From the NCBI RefSeq assembly GCF_000468015.1, contig NZ_KI260408.1:81020-145019 (forward strand): 64,000 nt of DNA, written 5' to 3'. Made by a program: the position numbers and the translations under genes. Position 1 is the stretch's first letter; the number at the start of each line of letters is the position of its first letter. The stretch is from Ruminococcus callidus ATCC 27760. Its GTDB lineage: Bacteria; Bacillota; Clostridia; Oscillospirales; Ruminococcaceae. Below the pieces are notes generated by a model. The model searched no databases and was not told the DNA's origin. It worked only from the letters and a program-made list of their open reading frames with translations. Of the stretch, positions 12,099 to 23,264 are shown piece by piece.

Positions 12099-12141
12099 AA
12101 TCAAGGCAACAGCATACGATTTGTATACTGTTGCCTTGATT
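12099..12141. terminator. Bidirectional terminator between gatB and the pseudouridine synthase gene
   Basis: A 19-base stem (12099-12117 with 12123-12141, one mismatch) closes a GATTT loop. There is an A run on the left and TTGATTTG on the right, so it can serve both converging genes. Its GGCAACAG...CTGTTGCC core resembles the ends of the dispersed repeat family. Confidence 0.85.
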
Positions 12142-12157
12142 TGCAACTGGATTCAGT

Positions 12158-13135
12158 TTAAAGCTGTACTTTGGGAAATTCTTTTGTCATGAACGGCGGT
12201 GGCGGTGTCTGCACTGTCAATCCATTCAAATCGGCAAGGCAAGAATCCGCATCTGTTTCCAACTGTAATTGATATGCCCACAGCAACTGATGCTTACAGC
12301 GGCAGGCACGGTTTTCCCGCATGTTGCCATACTTGGTATCTCCCAGAATCGGCGTGTGAATATGTGCCAGATGTGCACGAATCTGATGCGTTCTGCCGGT
12401 AATCAAATCCACTGAAAGTAATGCATGACGTTCATTGGAAGCAAGCACCTCATAACCAGTGATGATTTCTTGAAATCCTTCTTCCGGTGTGTCACGAACC
12501 GTGACTGTATTATGGCTGGCTGACTTCTTATGCCAGCCGTAAAGCGTCGCTTTCCGCTCCTTTGGTGTACCGACAGTGACACAGAGATATTTTTTGTGTA
12601 CCTTGTTTTCACGAATCAAACGGTTCACTTCCCGCAGTGCCGCAGCAGTTTTGGCAGCAATGACAATGCCACCAGTATTTCGGTCTAAACGATTGCAGAG
12701 TGCCGGTGTAAAACTTTGTTCCTGCTCCGGCTGATATGCACCGTTTTCGTACAGATAGTGCAGTACGCGATTGATAAGAGTATCCGGAATCTGTCGGCTG
12801 TCACAATGCACCACCAGACCAACTGGCTTATTTACCAGCAAAATTCGCTCATCTTCGTAGAGGATTTCCAGTTGGTTCGGTGCCTGCAAAAATTCCGGAA
12901 CACCACTGCGTTCTTCTTCTGTTTTGATAGCAAAATAAGAATCGCTGACAAACAGTGTCACCACATCGCCGGTCACCAACCGCTGATCTGGTGTACAGCG
13001 TTTTCGATTCACTTTAATGTGCTTGGTACGAATCCACTTGTAGCAAAGACTTTTTGGCAGTTCCGGCAACGTTTTTTGTAAAAAGCGATCCAGACGCTGG
13101 TCGCTGTCGTTTTCCTGTATGCAAAATTCTCTCAT
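12158..13135 (-). CDS. RluA-family ribosomal large subunit pseudouridine synthase
   Basis: The enzyme isomerises uridine to pseudouridine in RNA. The 325-residue product has an N-terminal S4-like RNA-binding region (about 1-65) and the RluA catalytic domain, with the aspartate in the NRLDRNTGG motif and the later LITGRTHQIRAHL motif. The family includes RluC and RluD, and the exact target cannot be read from sequence. The ATG at 13135 is preferred. An in-frame GTG at 13162 is possible but would overlap the only SD (AAAAAGGAG). Between that SD and the ATG lies a hairpin, described separately. It converges with gatB. Confidence 0.88.
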   Translation of the reverse strand: MREFCIQENDSDQRLDRFLQKTLPELPKSLCYKWIRTKHIKVNRKRCTPDQRLVTGDVVTLFVSDSYFAIKTEEERSGVPEFLQAPNQLEILYEDERILLVNKPVGLVVHCDSRQIPDTLINRVLHYLYENGAYQPEQEQSFTPALCNRLDRNTGGIVIAAKTAAALREVNRLIRENKVHKKYLCVTVGTPKERKATLYGWHKKSASHNTVTVRDTPEEGFQEIITGYEVLASNERHALLSVDLITGRTHQIRAHLAHIHTPILGDTKYGNMRENRACRCKHQLLWAYQLQLETDADSCLADLNGLTVQTPPPPFMTKEFPKVQL

Positions 13136-13145
13136 GGTTGTAAAT

Positions 13146-13170
13146 TGCTGCGAAAGCAGCACTCCTTTTT
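13146..13170 (-). promoter_or_regulatory. SD-hairpin-start arrangement ahead of the pseudouridine synthase gene
   Basis: On the minus strand AAAAAGGAG is followed directly by TGCTGC-TTTC-GCAGCA, a perfect six-pair hairpin, then ten bases and the ATG. The linear SD-to-start distance is about 26 bases, far too long, but folding the hairpin would shorten it to about 10. Confidence 0.45.
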
Positions 13171-13244
13171 CTGTTATTGATTCTATTATAGCATATTTTT
13201 GCTTAAAAGAAAAGGGCTATAAGCGTGCACACATGAATTTTTAT

Positions 13245-13322
13245 GGCAACACCGTACAAAGCTTGTGTGTAAGATGCGTAGTCAGATTTTTTGGCAATAT
13301 GACAGCTTTGTGTAGTGTTGCC
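13245..13322. repeat. Dispersed palindromic repeat, copy 2
   Basis: GGCAACACCGTACAAAG (13245-13261) and CTTTGTGTAGTGTTGCC (13306-13322) form the inverted ends. The centre holds AAGATGCGTAGTCAGATTT, also found in copy 8 at 53920. It sits between the divergent pseudouridine synthase and radC genes. Confidence 0.8.
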
Positions 13323-13354
13323 TTGTATTTTACCTGATGATAGGAGGCTTTATC

Positions 13355-14128
13355 ATGGAACAGTCTAAAAAAGAAATCCAGAATCTGAAACAACCTGCGG
13401 ACAAGCGGAACGTTTCGAATTCGGATACTGCTGTTTCCAAGAAAAAACACAGTCATGCCGGTCATCGGGAACGCATGCGGCTTCGTTTTCAAAAAAGCGG
13501 CTTGGAAAGTTTTCAGCCACACGAGATTCTGGAATTGTTGCTATTCTATGCTTTGCCGCGAGTAGACACAAATCCCATTGCACATGATTTGATTGCAGAG
13601 TTTCATTCACTTTCCGGTGTGCTGGACGCGGATATACAGGATTTAAAACGTATCAATGGCATCAGCGAAAACGCAGCCATATTTCTGAAGTTGCTTCCGC
13701 AGCTTTGCCAGCAGTACCAGTTGGATAAACTGCGGGAACATGTTGCGTTAGACAGCACACAAAAATTGTGTGCCTATGTGCAGGCAAAACTTTCCGCGAC
13801 AGTGGAAGAAAAGGTGCTTCTGCTCTGTCTGGACGAGCACTTGCATTTGCTGCACTGCGAAACAATCTCCACCGGCACTGCACAAAGAGCCGCACTGGAT
13901 ACACATCGCATTGTGGAATGTACAATACGCATGCGGAGCAGCCGTGTAGTGCTGGCACATAATCACCCGCAGGGACAGGCAGCCTTTTCTGATGCTGATC
14001 TGTTTGCCACCCAACAGCTGCGGCGGATAATGGACAGTATGCAAATACAACTGTTGGATCATATTGTATTGGGAAAACAGGGAGATACAATTTCCATGCG
14101 GCAAGTCATGGGCTGGAGCGATTCATAA
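13355..14128 (+). CDS. radC: RadC family protein
   Basis: The 257-residue protein carries the RadC layout: an N-terminal basic stretch, a helix-hairpin-helix-like UPF0758 region (about 35-115) and a C-terminal JAB/MPN domain (about 130-255). The metal-binding motif of that domain is visible as [14 protein letters not shown]. The family was once thought to work in DNA repair, but its function is unsettled. The ATG at 13355 follows AGGAGG at good spacing. It lies 23 bases before uvrB and may share its transcript. Confidence 0.9.
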   Translation: MEQSKKEIQNLKQPADKRNVSNSDTAVSKKKHSHAGHRERMRLRFQKSGLESFQPHEILELLLFYALPRVDTNPIAHDLIAEFHSLSGVLDADIQDLKRINGISENAAIFLKLLPQLCQQYQLDKLREHVALDSTQKLCAYVQAKLSATVEEKVLLLCLDEHLHLLHCETISTGTAQRAALDTHRIVECTIRMRSSRVVLAHNHPQGQAAFSDADLFATQQLRRIMDSMQIQLLDHIVLGKQGDTISMRQVMGWSDS

Positions 14129-14151
14129 AATGCTTTGAAGGAGGGAACCAA

Positions 14152-16116
14152 ATGGATCATTTTGATTTGCATGCACCATTTTCGCCTACCGGTGACCAAC
14201 CGGAAGCGATTGCCAAACTGGTACAGGGAATTCGGGACGGTGACCACGAGCAGACTTTACTGGGCGTTACCGGTTCCGGTAAAACGTACACCATTGCCAA
14301 TGTCATCGCACAGGTGAACAAACCGACTCTGGTGTTGGCTCACAATAAAATTCTGGCAGCACAGCTTTGTTCAGAGTTTCGGGAATTTTTCCCGAATAAT
14401 GCCGTAGAATATTTTGTGTCCTATTACGATTACTATCAACCGGAAGCCTATATTCCCAGCACGGACAGCTATATCGAAAAAGACTCCTCGATCAATGACG
14501 AGATCGACAAAATGCGGCACAGTGCCACAGCGGCACTGGCAGAGCGAAAAGATGTCATCATTGTCGCCAGCGTTTCCTGTATCTATTCCCTGGGCAGTCC
14601 GGAAGAATATCGTTCCATGATGGTTTCTATTCGTGTGGGAATGGAAAAGTCCAGAGATCAACTGATTGACCAACTAGTTGCAATTCAATATGAACGAAAT
14701 GACATCAATTTTGTCCGCAATAAATTCCGCGTTCGCGGCGACGTAGTAGAAATCTTTCCGGCATCTTCCACTGACAAAGCAATTCGCGTAGAATATTTCG
14801 GAGATGAAATTGACCGCATCTGCGAAATCAATGTGGTTTCCGGAGAAGTTACAGCAACCATGCAGTATGCGGCAATTCTGCCGGCATCGCATTATGTTGT
14901 GGGAAGCGAAAAAGTGACCAAAGCTGTCAAAGAAATACGTCAGGAGATGCTGCAACGGGTGGCGTGGTTCTCCGCCAATCACAAACTGATCGAAGCACAG
15001 CGAATCCAACAGCGTACACAGTACGACATGGAAATGCTGGAGGAAATCGGTTTTTGCAGCGGCATCGAAAACTATTCTCGTGTATTAGCCGGCAGACCGG
15101 CAGGCAGTGTACCCTATACGTTGTTAGATCACTTTCCGGAAGATTTTCTATTGGTGGTCGATGAAAGTCATGTGACACTGCCGCAGGTTCGTGCCATGTA
15201 CGCCGGCGACAGAGCCAGAAAGCAAACGCTGGTGGACTATGGATTCCGGCTGCCCAGTGCGTTCGACAACCGCCCGCTGAATTTCGAGGAATTCTACAGC
15301 CATGTGCATCAGGCAATCTATGTCAGTGCAACCCCCGGACCATTTGAAAAAGAGCATTCTGTACAGACCGTAGAACAGGTGATTCGCCCCACCGGTTTGC
15401 TGGATCCGGAAATCACTGTGCGTCCGGTAGACGGACAGATTGAAGATTTGTTTTCAGAAATCAATCTCCGTGCAGAAAAAAATGAGCGTGTACTTGTTAC
15501 AACACTGACTAAAAAGATGGCAGAAGACCTGACGGCTTATTTGGAACGTATGGGCGTTCGGGTTCGGTATCTGCACCATGATATAGATACTGTAGAACGT
15601 ATGGAAATTATCCGCGATCTGCGGCTGGGAGAATTTGATGTGCTGGTTGGCATCAACCTGCTCCGTGAAGGGCTGGACATTCCGGAAGTTTCTCTGGTAG
15701 CCATTCTGGATGCGGATAAGGAGGGGTTCCTGCGAAGTGAAACCTCTATGATCCAGACAATCGGACGTGCCGCACGAAATGCACACGGACAAGTTATCAT
15801 GTACGCCGACGAGATAACCGGTTCTATGGAACGGGCAATCACAGAAACAGAACGCCGTCGTGCCAAGCAGCAAGCCTATAATGAAGCACACGGCATCATT
15901 CCGAAAACCATTCAAAAAGATGTGCGTGATGTCATTGAAATTACCACAAAAACAGAAGTGGAAAAGAAAACAACTGGCAAGAAGTTACGCGGCAAAGAAA
16001 AACGTGCATTGATCGAACAGCTGACTGCCCAGATGAAAGAAGCTGCAAAATTGTTGGAATTCGAACACGCCGCATATCTGCGGGATAAAATCAAAAAGCT
16101 GGAGGAGGAACAATAA
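14152..16116 (+). CDS. uvrB: Excinuclease ABC subunit B
   Basis: UvrB verifies DNA damage delivered by UvrA and loads UvrC in nucleotide excision repair. The 654-residue protein has Walker A GVTGSGKT (38-45), the beta-hairpin region around [12 protein letters not shown], helicase motifs including DESHV and [11 protein letters not shown], and a C-terminal UVR coiled-coil motif (about 615-650). GAAGGAGG precedes the ATG. uvrA follows after three bases, so the two are one operon. Confidence 0.98.
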   Translation: MDHFDLHAPFSPTGDQPEAIAKLVQGIRDGDHEQTLLGVTGSGKTYTIANVIAQVNKPTLVLAHNKILAAQLCSEFREFFPNNAVEYFVSYYDYYQPEAYIPSTDSYIEKDSSINDEIDKMRHSATAALAERKDVIIVASVSCIYSLGSPEEYRSMMVSIRVGMEKSRDQLIDQLVAIQYERNDINFVRNKFRVRGDVVEIFPASSTDKAIRVEYFGDEIDRICEINVVSGEVTATMQYAAILPASHYVVGSEKVTKAVKEIRQEMLQRVAWFSANHKLIEAQRIQQRTQYDMEMLEEIGFCSGIENYSRVLAGRPAGSVPYTLLDHFPEDFLLVVDESHVTLPQVRAMYAGDRARKQTLVDYGFRLPSAFDNRPLNFEEFYSHVHQAIYVSATPGPFEKEHSVQTVEQVIRPTGLLDPEITVRPVDGQIEDLFSEINLRAEKNERVLVTTLTKKMAEDLTAYLERMGVRVRYLHHDIDTVERMEIIRDLRLGEFDVLVGINLLREGLDIPEVSLVAILDADKEGFLRSETSMIQTIGRAARNAHGQVIMYADEITGSMERAITETERRRAKQQAYNEAHGIIPKTIQKDVRDVIEITTKTEVEKKTTGKKLRGKEKRALIEQLTAQMKEAAKLLEFEHAAYLRDKIKKLEEEQ

Positions 16117-16119
16117 TTC

Positions 16120-18945
16120 ATGTTGGATAAAATTGTTGTACGCGGTGCAAGAGCGAACAATCTGAAAAATATTGATGTGGAGATCCCACGGGATAAACTG
16201 GTAGTCATGACCGGACTTTCCGGCTCCGGAAAATCTTCTCTGGCATTTGACACCATCTTCGCAGATGGACAGCGTCGCTATATGGAAAGTCTCTCGTCTT
16301 ATGCACGGCAGTTTCTGGGACAAATGGAAAAGCCTGATGTGGACAGCATCGAAGGCTTATCGCCGGCAATTTCCATCGATCAGAAAACCACTTCCAAAAA
16401 CCCGCGTTCCACAGTGGGAACCGTAACTGAAATCTATGATTATCTCCGTCTGCTCTATGCCCGTATCGGCATTCCTCATTGTCCTGTCTGTGGCAGAGAA
16501 ATTAAACAGCAGTCTGTTGATGAAATTGTAGACCGCATTCTGGCACTGGAGGAGGGAACACGAATTCAACTTCTGGCACCCATTGTCCGCGGGAAGAAGG
16601 GGCAGCATCTAAAAGCATTAGAAACGACAAAGAAGTCTGGTTATGTTCGCGTTCGCATAGATGGAAATCAATACGATTTGTCTGAGCAAATCACGCTGGA
16701 AAAAAATAAAAAGCATACCATTGAAATCATTGTAGACCGACTTGTAGTAAAGCCGACAATCCGTCCGCGACTGACTGACAGTCTGGAAACAGTGCTCGCT
16801 TTGACAGGGGGATTAGCAGTTGTAGACGTGATTGGCGGAGAAGAAATGCTGTTCTCACAAAGTTATGCTTGTCCGGAACATGGCGTTTCCGTCGAAGAAC
16901 TGACTCCTCGTATGTTCTCTTTCAACAATCCATTCGGAGCGTGTCCGCACTGTACCGGTTTGGGCGTATTTCAGGAAATTGATCCGAAGCTGGTGGTTCC
17001 GAATCGTGACTTGAGTATTCGTCAGGGTGCTATTAAGGCAGTGGGGTGGAATAGTCTGGACGACAATTCCATTGCTATGATGTATTATCAGGCAATCTCC
17101 GAAAAATACGGCATTTCTTTAGATGTTCCTGTAAAGGAACTCTCCAAGGAACAGCTGAACTTATTTTTGTACGGCACAAAAGAAGATCCACTGTTTCTGC
17201 ATCGCACCACAGCCGGCGGCAGAACTGAGGGATTCCGTGCTCCGTTTGAAGGTGTAATTCCCAATCTGAAACGACGATTCGCAGACGGCGGGGAATGGGC
17301 AAAGGAAGAAATCAGCAGTGTGATGAGTGATGTAGCTTGTCCGGTGTGCCACGGCAAACGTTTGAAGCCGGAAGTACTGGCGGTTACAGTTGGTGACAAA
17401 AACATTATCGATCTGACTGAACTTTCCGTTACAAAAGCACTGGACTTCTTTGCTCAGCTGCAATTAACAGAACGGGAGCAATTTATTGCCGCACGAATCG
17501 TAAAGGAGATTCGGGAACGACTGGGATTCCTGAATAATGTGGGACTGGAATATCTGACACTTTCCCGCAATGCCGGTACGCTTTCCGGCGGCGAAAGCCA
17601 ACGTATCCGCTTGGCAACACAAATCGGTTCCTATCTAATGGGCGTACTGTATATTCTGGACGAACCCAGTATTGGATTGCATCAGCGGGATAACGATAAA
17701 TTAATTGATACGCTGAAACGTCTGCGGGATTTGGGCAATACGCTGATCGTGGTAGAACATGACGATGACACCATTCTGGCAGCAGACTATGTGGTAGACA
17801 TCGGTCCCGGTGCAGGAATTCACGGAGGAAATGTTGTCTATTCCGGTGATGTTCAGGGATTGCTTGCCTGCGAAAAATCGATTACCGGTCAATATCTCAG
17901 CGGGCAGCGAAAAATCCCGCTTCCCAAGGGACGCCGTACCGGAAACGGAAATATGCTAACCATTCATGGTGCAAGAGAGCATAACTTGAAAAACATTGAT
18001 GTTTCCATTCCTCTTGGTGTATTTACCTGTGTAACTGGTGTTTCCGGCTCTGGAAAGTCCTCGCTGGTCAACGAGATTTTGTATAAATATCTGGCGGCAA
18101 GGCTGAACCGTGCAAGAACCCGCCACGGAGATTTTGACAGCATGGAGGGAACGGAGTTTCTGGACAAGGTCATTGACATTGACCAGTCTCCGATTGGACG
18201 GACACCTCGTTCCAATCCAGCAACCTATACCGGTGTATTTACCGACATTCGGGAACTGTTTGCCAAAACCAATGATGCCAAAGCCAAGGGCTATACCGCA
18301 GGACGATTCTCTTTCAATGTCAAAGGAGGCAGATGCGAAGCATGTCAGGGCGACGGTATCCTGCGAATTGAAATGCACTTTCTGCCAGATGTTTACGTTC
18401 CCTGCGAAGTCTGCAAAGGAAAACGCTACAATCGAGAAACGCTGGCGGTAGAGTACAAGGGAAAGTCTATTTATGATGTACTGGAAATGACAGTAGATGA
18501 AGGCGTGGTATTCTTTGAAAATCACCCGAAAATTGCCCGAAAGTTGAAAACGCTGCAGGAAGTAGGACTGGGCTATCTGAAAATCGGTCAGCCGGCAACC
18601 ACGCTCTCCGGCGGGGAAGCACAGCGTGTCAAACTTGCAACAGAACTTTCCAAACGTCCCACCGGAAGAACCATTTATATTCTGGACGAACCGACTACTG
18701 GCCTGCATACTGCCGATGTACACCGTCTGATCGAAGTACTTCAGCGTCTGACTGATACTGGGAATACTGTTGTAGTAATTGAACACAATCTAAATGTTAT
18801 CAAGGTGGCAGACTGGATCGTAGATCTCGGACCAGAGGGAGGCGACCGCGGCGGCACCGTCGTAGTCAGCGGTACACCGGAACAGGTAGCAGCCTGTGCA
18901 GATTCTTACACAGGCAAGTACCTCAAGCCGTATCTGGAAAACTAA
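16120..18945 (+). CDS. uvrA: Excinuclease ABC subunit A
   Basis: UvrA is the damage-sensing ATPase of nucleotide excision repair and works as a dimer with UvrB. The 941-residue protein has two ABC cassettes, with Walker A motifs GLSGSGKS (32-39) and GVSGSGKS (about 640) and two LSGGE signatures (TLSGGESQR and TLSGGEAQR). Zinc-binding cysteine pairs are seen at CPVCGRE, CPHC, CPVCHG and CEACQGDG...CEVCKG. It is joined to uvrB by a three-base gap with GGAGGA as SD. No clear terminator is visible in the 268 bases before pgk. Confidence 0.98.
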   Translation: MLDKIVVRGARANNLKNIDVEIPRDKLVVMTGLSGSGKSSLAFDTIFADGQRRYMESLSSYARQFLGQMEKPDVDSIEGLSPAISIDQKTTSKNPRSTVGTVTEIYDYLRLLYARIGIPHCPVCGREIKQQSVDEIVDRILALEEGTRIQLLAPIVRGKKGQHLKALETTKKSGYVRVRIDGNQYDLSEQITLEKNKKHTIEIIVDRLVVKPTIRPRLTDSLETVLALTGGLAVVDVIGGEEMLFSQSYACPEHGVSVEELTPRMFSFNNPFGACPHCTGLGVFQEIDPKLVVPNRDLSIRQGAIKAVGWNSLDDNSIAMMYYQAISEKYGISLDVPVKELSKEQLNLFLYGTKEDPLFLHRTTAGGRTEGFRAPFEGVIPNLKRRFADGGEWAKEEISSVMSDVACPVCHGKRLKPEVLAVTVGDKNIIDLTELSVTKALDFFAQLQLTEREQFIAARIVKEIRERLGFLNNVGLEYLTLSRNAGTLSGGESQRIRLATQIGSYLMGVLYILDEPSIGLHQRDNDKLIDTLKRLRDLGNTLIVVEHDDDTILAADYVVDIGPGAGIHGGNVVYSGDVQGLLACEKSITGQYLSGQRKIPLPKGRRTGNGNMLTIHGAREHNLKNIDVSIPLGVFTCVTGVSGSGKSSLVNEILYKYLAARLNRARTRHGDFDSMEGTEFLDKVIDIDQSPIGRTPRSNPATYTGVFTDIRELFAKTNDAKAKGYTAGRFSFNVKGGRCEACQGDGILRIEMHFLPDVYVPCEVCKGKRYNRETLAVEYKGKSIYDVLEMTVDEGVVFFENHPKIARKLKTLQEVGLGYLKIGQPATTLSGGEAQRVKLATELSKRPTGRTIYILDEPTTGLHTADVHRLIEVLQRLTDTGNTVVVIEHNLNVIKVADWIVDLGPEGGDRGGTVVVSGTPEQVAACADSYTGKYLKPYLEN

Positions 18946-19065
18946 GGGAAACGTTGGAGAGAGTCAATCCACCTGCAAATTTTCCCGCAAAACTGGCGGA
19001 TTTCCAAAAAAATCAGATTTTCCCACAATAGATTTTGGGCTTTTTAGAAAATCTCACGGAAAAGC

Positions 19066-19094
19066 TTGCAAATTTTTGTGAAATGGTGTATAAT
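19066..19094 (+). promoter_or_regulatory. Promoter of the glycolytic operon
   Basis: TTGCAA at 19066-19071 and TATAAT at 19089-19094 are separated by exactly 17 bases, about 120 bases before the pgk start. Confidence 0.8.
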
Positions 19095-19213
19095 AAAACT
19101 GTATGAAATGCACCAACCGCATTTCAGAAAAATCGTTAAATTTCAGGCTGTATCGGATAATATATGAATTTCCCTTTCACGATGCAGTCTATCGCAGAAA
19201 GGATGTCAAACAA

Positions 19214-20428
19214 ATGGCAGAGTTAAACAAGGTATCTGTAGACGATCTGAAAGTGACCGGCAAACGTGTTCTGGTTCGCGTGGACTTCAATGTTCCGATG
19301 AAGGACGGCGTTATCACAAATGATAACCGTATTCAGGCAGCACTGCCGACCATCAACAAGCTGGTTTCTGAAGGTGCAAAGGTAATTCTGTGCTCTCATC
19401 TGGGCAAGCCGAAGAATGGTCCGGAGGAAAAGTTCTCTCTGAAGGCTGCTGCTGCTCGTCTGGCTGAACTGGTTTCCGCAAAGGTTACTTTTGTTCCGTC
19501 TGATGTTGTTGTAGATGATACTGTAAGAACTGCTGTAGACAAGATGCAGAACGGTGAGATCGTTGTTCTGGAAAACACTCGTTTCCGCAAGGAAGAAACC
19601 AAGAACATCGAATCCTTCAGCAAGGATCTGGCTTCTATCGCTGATGCATTTGTTATGGACGCATTCGGCAGTGCACACAGAGCACACTGCTCCACTGTCG
19701 GCGTAACAGAATTCGTAAAGGAAACTGCTGTCGGCTATCTGATGCAGAAGGAGATCAAGTTCCTCGGCAATGCTGTTGAAAATCCGGTTCGCCCGTTCGT
19801 TGCAATTCTGGGCGGTGCAAAGGTTGCAGATAAGCTGAACGTTATCTCCAACCTGCTGGAAAAGTGCGACACCCTGATTATCGGCGGCGGTATGGCTTAT
19901 ACCTTCCTGAAGGCACAGGGCTATGAAGTTGGTACTTCTCTGGTAGATGACACCAAGATCGACTATTGCAAGGAAATGCTGGAAAAGGCAAAGGCAAACG
20001 GCAAGGCTCTGTTGCTGCCGGTAGACACCGTAACTGCTTCTGAATTCCCGAACCCGATCGATGCTGCAATCGAAGTTGTTACCTATGATTCCAACAAGAT
20101 TCCGGCAGACAGAATGGGTCTGGATATTGGCGAAAAGACACAGGCTCTGTTTGCAGATGCAGTTAAGACTGCAAAGACTGTTGTATGGAACGGACCGATG
20201 GGCGTATTCGAAAACCCGATTCTGAACAAGGGTACTGTTGCTGTTGCACAGGCTCTGGCAGATACTGATGCGACCACCATCATCGGTGGCGGCGACTCCG
20301 CAGCAGCAGTAATGCAGCTGGGCTTCGCAGACAAGATGAGCCACATTTCCACTGGCGGCGGTGCATCTCTGGAATATCTGGAAGGCAAGGTTCTGCCGGG
20401 CGTTGCAGCAATCGCTGACAAGGACTAA
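19214..20428 (+). CDS. pgk: Phosphoglycerate kinase
   Basis: Pgk transfers phosphate from 1,3-bisphosphoglycerate to ADP in glycolysis. The 404-residue length is standard. Family signatures are VRVDFNVPM near the N-terminus, [21 protein letters not shown] and the nucleotide-loop GGGDS near 350. The ATG at 19214 has AAAGGA upstream; the open frame before it (from 19103) overlaps the promoter leader and has no SD. The codon use is strongly biased, as expected for a highly expressed gene. A small membrane protein, tpiA and gpmI follow. Confidence 0.98.
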   Translation: MAELNKVSVDDLKVTGKRVLVRVDFNVPMKDGVITNDNRIQAALPTINKLVSEGAKVILCSHLGKPKNGPEEKFSLKAAAARLAELVSAKVTFVPSDVVVDDTVRTAVDKMQNGEIVVLENTRFRKEETKNIESFSKDLASIADAFVMDAFGSAHRAHCSTVGVTEFVKETAVGYLMQKEIKFLGNAVENPVRPFVAILGGAKVADKLNVISNLLEKCDTLIIGGGMAYTFLKAQGYEVGTSLVDDTKIDYCKEMLEKAKANGKALLLPVDTVTASEFPNPIDAAIEVVTYDSNKIPADRMGLDIGEKTQALFADAVKTAKTVVWNGPMGVFENPILNKGTVAVAQALADTDATTIIGGGDSAAAVMQLGFADKMSHISTGGGASLEYLEGKVLPGVAAIADKD

Positions 20429-20526
20429 TCAAAATAAGAACGCAGCTGTTTTGTGCTGCTGCAAACAGGAGGATTCTGTGAAAATGGAAACCTCCGTTTG
20501 TGCTGTCTTGGGAAAGGAATGATACC

Positions 20527-20760
20527 ATGAAAAAATGGGAAGTGCAGGATTCTGTCAAAAATGCGTTTTTGAATCCGGCTGCTGCATTTGCACTGGGTGC
20601 TTTTTGCGGTCTGGCGATTGGAATGCTCTGTATGCCTTTTTCCAAAGGCATCGTCATCGGCAGCTATAATGGAAGCAACAACAAGGAATCCCACGAAGAA
20701 GGGGATTATATTACAGATGCAGAAGCATCAGAATCATCAGAAAAGAGGAATTTGTCATGA
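20527..20760 (+). CDS. Small single-pass membrane protein between pgk and tpiA
   Basis: This 77-residue protein is not recognised. It has a short charged N-terminus, one hydrophobic segment rich in Ala and Gly (about 20-42), and an acidic Ser/Glu-rich tail. The ATG has AAAGGA upstream and the stop overlaps the tpiA start by four bases (ATGA), which is good evidence that it is translated as part of the glycolytic operon. No function can be proposed beyond a membrane location. Confidence 0.7.
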   Translation: MKKWEVQDSVKNAFLNPAAAFALGAFCGLAIGMLCMPFSKGIVIGSYNGSNNKESHEEGDYITDAEASESSEKRNLS

Positions 20761-21524
20761 ACAAGGCACTGAGAAAGGCAATTATTGCCGGCAACTGGAA
20801 GATGAACAAGAACCGCAAGGAAGCAGCAGAGCTGATCAACGCTCTGAAGCCGATCGCAGCTGACAAGACCTGTGGTGTTATCATTTGTGTACCGTTTACC
20901 AATCTGGAAACCGCACTGTCCCTGACTGAGGGCACAAATATCGAAGTTGGTGCAGAGAACGTACATTTCGAAAAGAGTGGTGCATTCACCGGCGAAATTT
21001 CCGCTGATATGCTGACCGAAATGGGCGTAAAGTATGTCATCGTTGGTCACTCTGAACGTAGACAGTACTTCGGCGAAACCGATGAAACTGTAAATAAGCG
21101 TACTACTGCTGCAATTGAAGCTGGCATGACCGTTATTCTGTGCGTTGGTGAAACACTGGCAGAACGGGAACTGGGCATCACAGAAGAAGTTGTTGCAAAG
21201 CAGGTAAAGGTTGCTCTGCACGGTCTGACTGCAGATCAGGTAAAGAATATCGTTATCGCTTATGAGCCGGTATGGGCAATTGGCACTGGTAAGACTGCTA
21301 CTGCAGAACAGGCTGAAGAAGTTTGTGCATTTATCCGTGCAACTGTTGCTTCTCTGTACGATCAGGCAATTGCAAACGGTATGACCATTCAGTACGGCGG
21401 TTCTATGAACGAAAAGAACTGTGCAGAACTGCTGGCAAAGGAAAACATCGACGGTGGTCTGATCGGCGGTGCTTCTCTGGTTGCTGAAAAGTTCGGCGTA
21501 CTGCTGGCAGAAGCTTCTAAGTAA
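20757..21524 (+). CDS. tpiA: Triosephosphate isomerase
   Basis: TpiA interconverts dihydroxyacetone phosphate and glyceraldehyde 3-phosphate. The 255-residue barrel shows all catalytic elements: Lys in GNWKMN, His in VGHSERR, Glu in AYEPVWAIGTGK, the flexible loop after it, and the C-terminal YGGS and GGASL phosphate loops. Its ATG overlaps the stop of the preceding small membrane protein gene. Confidence 0.98.
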   Translation: MNKALRKAIIAGNWKMNKNRKEAAELINALKPIAADKTCGVIICVPFTNLETALSLTEGTNIEVGAENVHFEKSGAFTGEISADMLTEMGVKYVIVGHSERRQYFGETDETVNKRTTAAIEAGMTVILCVGETLAERELGITEEVVAKQVKVALHGLTADQVKNIVIAYEPVWAIGTGKTATAEQAEEVCAFIRATVASLYDQAIANGMTIQYGGSMNEKNCAELLAKENIDGGLIGGASLVAEKFGVLLAEASK

Positions 21525-21586
21525 GCTAAAATTTTAGGCAATACCATATAATAAAACGGGTGTTACCTTTATCCAATACGCAATCA

Positions 21587-21629
21587 GGCAGTGCCGTACA
21601 GAGCCGTAAGGTGACTGCACGGTGCTGCC
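21587..21629. repeat. Dispersed palindromic repeat, copy 3, between tpiA and gpmI
   Basis: GGCAGTGCCGTACAG (21587-21601) and CTGCACGGTGCTGCC (21615-21629) form a 15-pair stem with few mismatches, followed by TTTTTGG. It is a GC-richer variant of the repeat family and may act as a partial terminator inside the glycolytic operon. Confidence 0.6.
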
Positions 21630-21656
21630 TTTTTGGAAGAAAAGGAGAAATACAAC

Positions 21657-23174
21657 ATGAGCAAAAAACCTGTTGCATTGATTATCATGGACGGCTTTGG
21701 TCATAATCCCAGTGATTACGGCAATGCAATCCACGCAGCAAAGAAGCCAAATCTGGACAAATATATGCAGGGCCCGAATACCCTGATCGGTGCCAGCGGG
21801 CTGGACGTTGGTCTGCCAGACGGTCAAATGGGCAACTCGGAAGTTGGTCACACCAACATTGGTGCCGGCAGAATCGTTTACCAGATGCTAGTAAAGATTA
21901 CAAAGGATATTGAGGACGGCAAGTTCTTCGAAAATCCTGCAATTTCCGCAGCAATGGACACTTGCAAAGAAAAAGGAACTGCTCTGCACCTGATGGGTCT
22001 GCTCTCTCCGGGCGGCGTGCACAGCCACATTTCTCACCTGTACGGACTGCTGGAAATGGCAAAGCAAAAGGGTCTGTCCAAGGTATATGTACATGCATTT
22101 CTGGATGGCCGTGACGAACCGCCAGCATCTGCCGCTGGTTTCATGAAGGAAGCAGTTGCCAAGCTGAATGAAATCGGCGTTGGTAAAATTGCCACCATTT
22201 CTGGTCGTTATTATGCAATGGATCGTGACAATGCATGGGATCGTGTAGAAAAGGCATATGATGCAATGGTTCTGGGCGAGGGTGTGCAGACCACTGCTGA
22301 TCCGGTGAAGGCAATCGAGGACAGCTATGCTAACGATGTTACCGACGAATTCATGCTGCCGACCGTTCTGGAAAAGGACGGCACTGTTAAGGCAGGGGAC
22401 AGCATGGTATTCTTCAATTTCCGTCCGGACCGTGCAAGACAGCTGACACGTTGCTTCGTAGATCCGGATTTCAACGGCTTCGAGAGAAAGAACGGTTATT
22501 TTCCGGTACAGTTCGTTTGCATGGCTCAGTATGATGCATCCATGCCGAACGTTTCCGTTGCATATCCGCCGGAAGATCTGCACATGACACTGGGTGAATA
22601 CCTGAGTAAGTGCGGCAAGACACAGCTTCGTATTGCAGAAACACAGAAGTATGCACACGTTACATTCTTCTTCAACGGCGGCAGAGAACAGACCTTTGAC
22701 GGAGAAGACCGCATTCTGGTCAAGAGCCCTGACGTTCCGACTTTCGATCTGAAACCGGAAATGAGTGCATACGAAGTAACGGATAAGGTTGTTGAAGCAA
22801 TCAACAGCGATAAGTATGATGTCATCATTCTGAATTATGCAAACTGCGATATGGTTGGTCATACCGGTGTCTTTGATGCCGCAGTCAAGGCTGTAGAAGC
22901 AGTAGACACTTGTGTTGGTCGCATGGTTGATGCAATCATGAAAAAGGACGGTATCGCATTCATCACCGCTGATCACGGCAATGCTGACAAGATGCTGGAA
23001 GCAGACGGCACACCGTTCACTGCACACACTACCAATCCGGTACCGTTTATCGTAGTTGGCAAGGATTGCAAGCTTCGCGAAGGCGGCGTTTTGGCAGATA
23101 TTGCTCCGACAATGCTAGAGGCAATGGAACTGCCGCAGCCAGAAGAAATGACTGGCAAGAGCCTGTTCGCGTAA
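21657..23174 (+). CDS. gpmI: 2,3-bisphosphoglycerate-independent phosphoglycerate mutase
   Basis: GpmI converts 3-phosphoglycerate to 2-phosphoglycerate with two manganese ions and a phosphoserine intermediate. The 505-residue protein has the metal-binding DGFGHN start, the catalytic serine in QMGNSEVGH, and late metal motifs including DMVGHTG and TADHGNADK. The ATG at 21657 follows AAAAGGAG. It is the last gene of the pgk-tpiA-gpmI cluster and is followed by a terminator. Confidence 0.97.
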   Translation: MSKKPVALIIMDGFGHNPSDYGNAIHAAKKPNLDKYMQGPNTLIGASGLDVGLPDGQMGNSEVGHTNIGAGRIVYQMLVKITKDIEDGKFFENPAISAAMDTCKEKGTALHLMGLLSPGGVHSHISHLYGLLEMAKQKGLSKVYVHAFLDGRDEPPASAAGFMKEAVAKLNEIGVGKIATISGRYYAMDRDNAWDRVEKAYDAMVLGEGVQTTADPVKAIEDSYANDVTDEFMLPTVLEKDGTVKAGDSMVFFNFRPDRARQLTRCFVDPDFNGFERKNGYFPVQFVCMAQYDASMPNVSVAYPPEDLHMTLGEYLSKCGKTQLRIAETQKYAHVTFFFNGGREQTFDGEDRILVKSPDVPTFDLKPEMSAYEVTDKVVEAINSDKYDVIILNYANCDMVGHTGVFDAAVKAVEAVDTCVGRMVDAIMKKDGIAFITADHGNADKMLEADGTPFTAHTTNPVPFIVVGKDCKLREGGVLADIAPTMLEAMELPQPEEMTGKSLFA

Positions 23175-23202
23175 ATCATGACTTTAGTAAGTATCATATA
23201 AG

Positions 23203-23243
23203 AAAAGCACTTGTACAGAATACTGTACAAGTGCTTTTTGCAT
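23203..23243. terminator. Terminator between gpmI and the alcohol dehydrogenase gene
   Basis: A perfect 16-pair stem (AAAAGCACTTGTACAG and its complement, 23203-23218 with 23223-23238) has an AATA loop and a T run on either strand. It serves both converging genes. Confidence 0.9.
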
Positions 23244-23264
23244 TTCATTATAGATATATATCAA

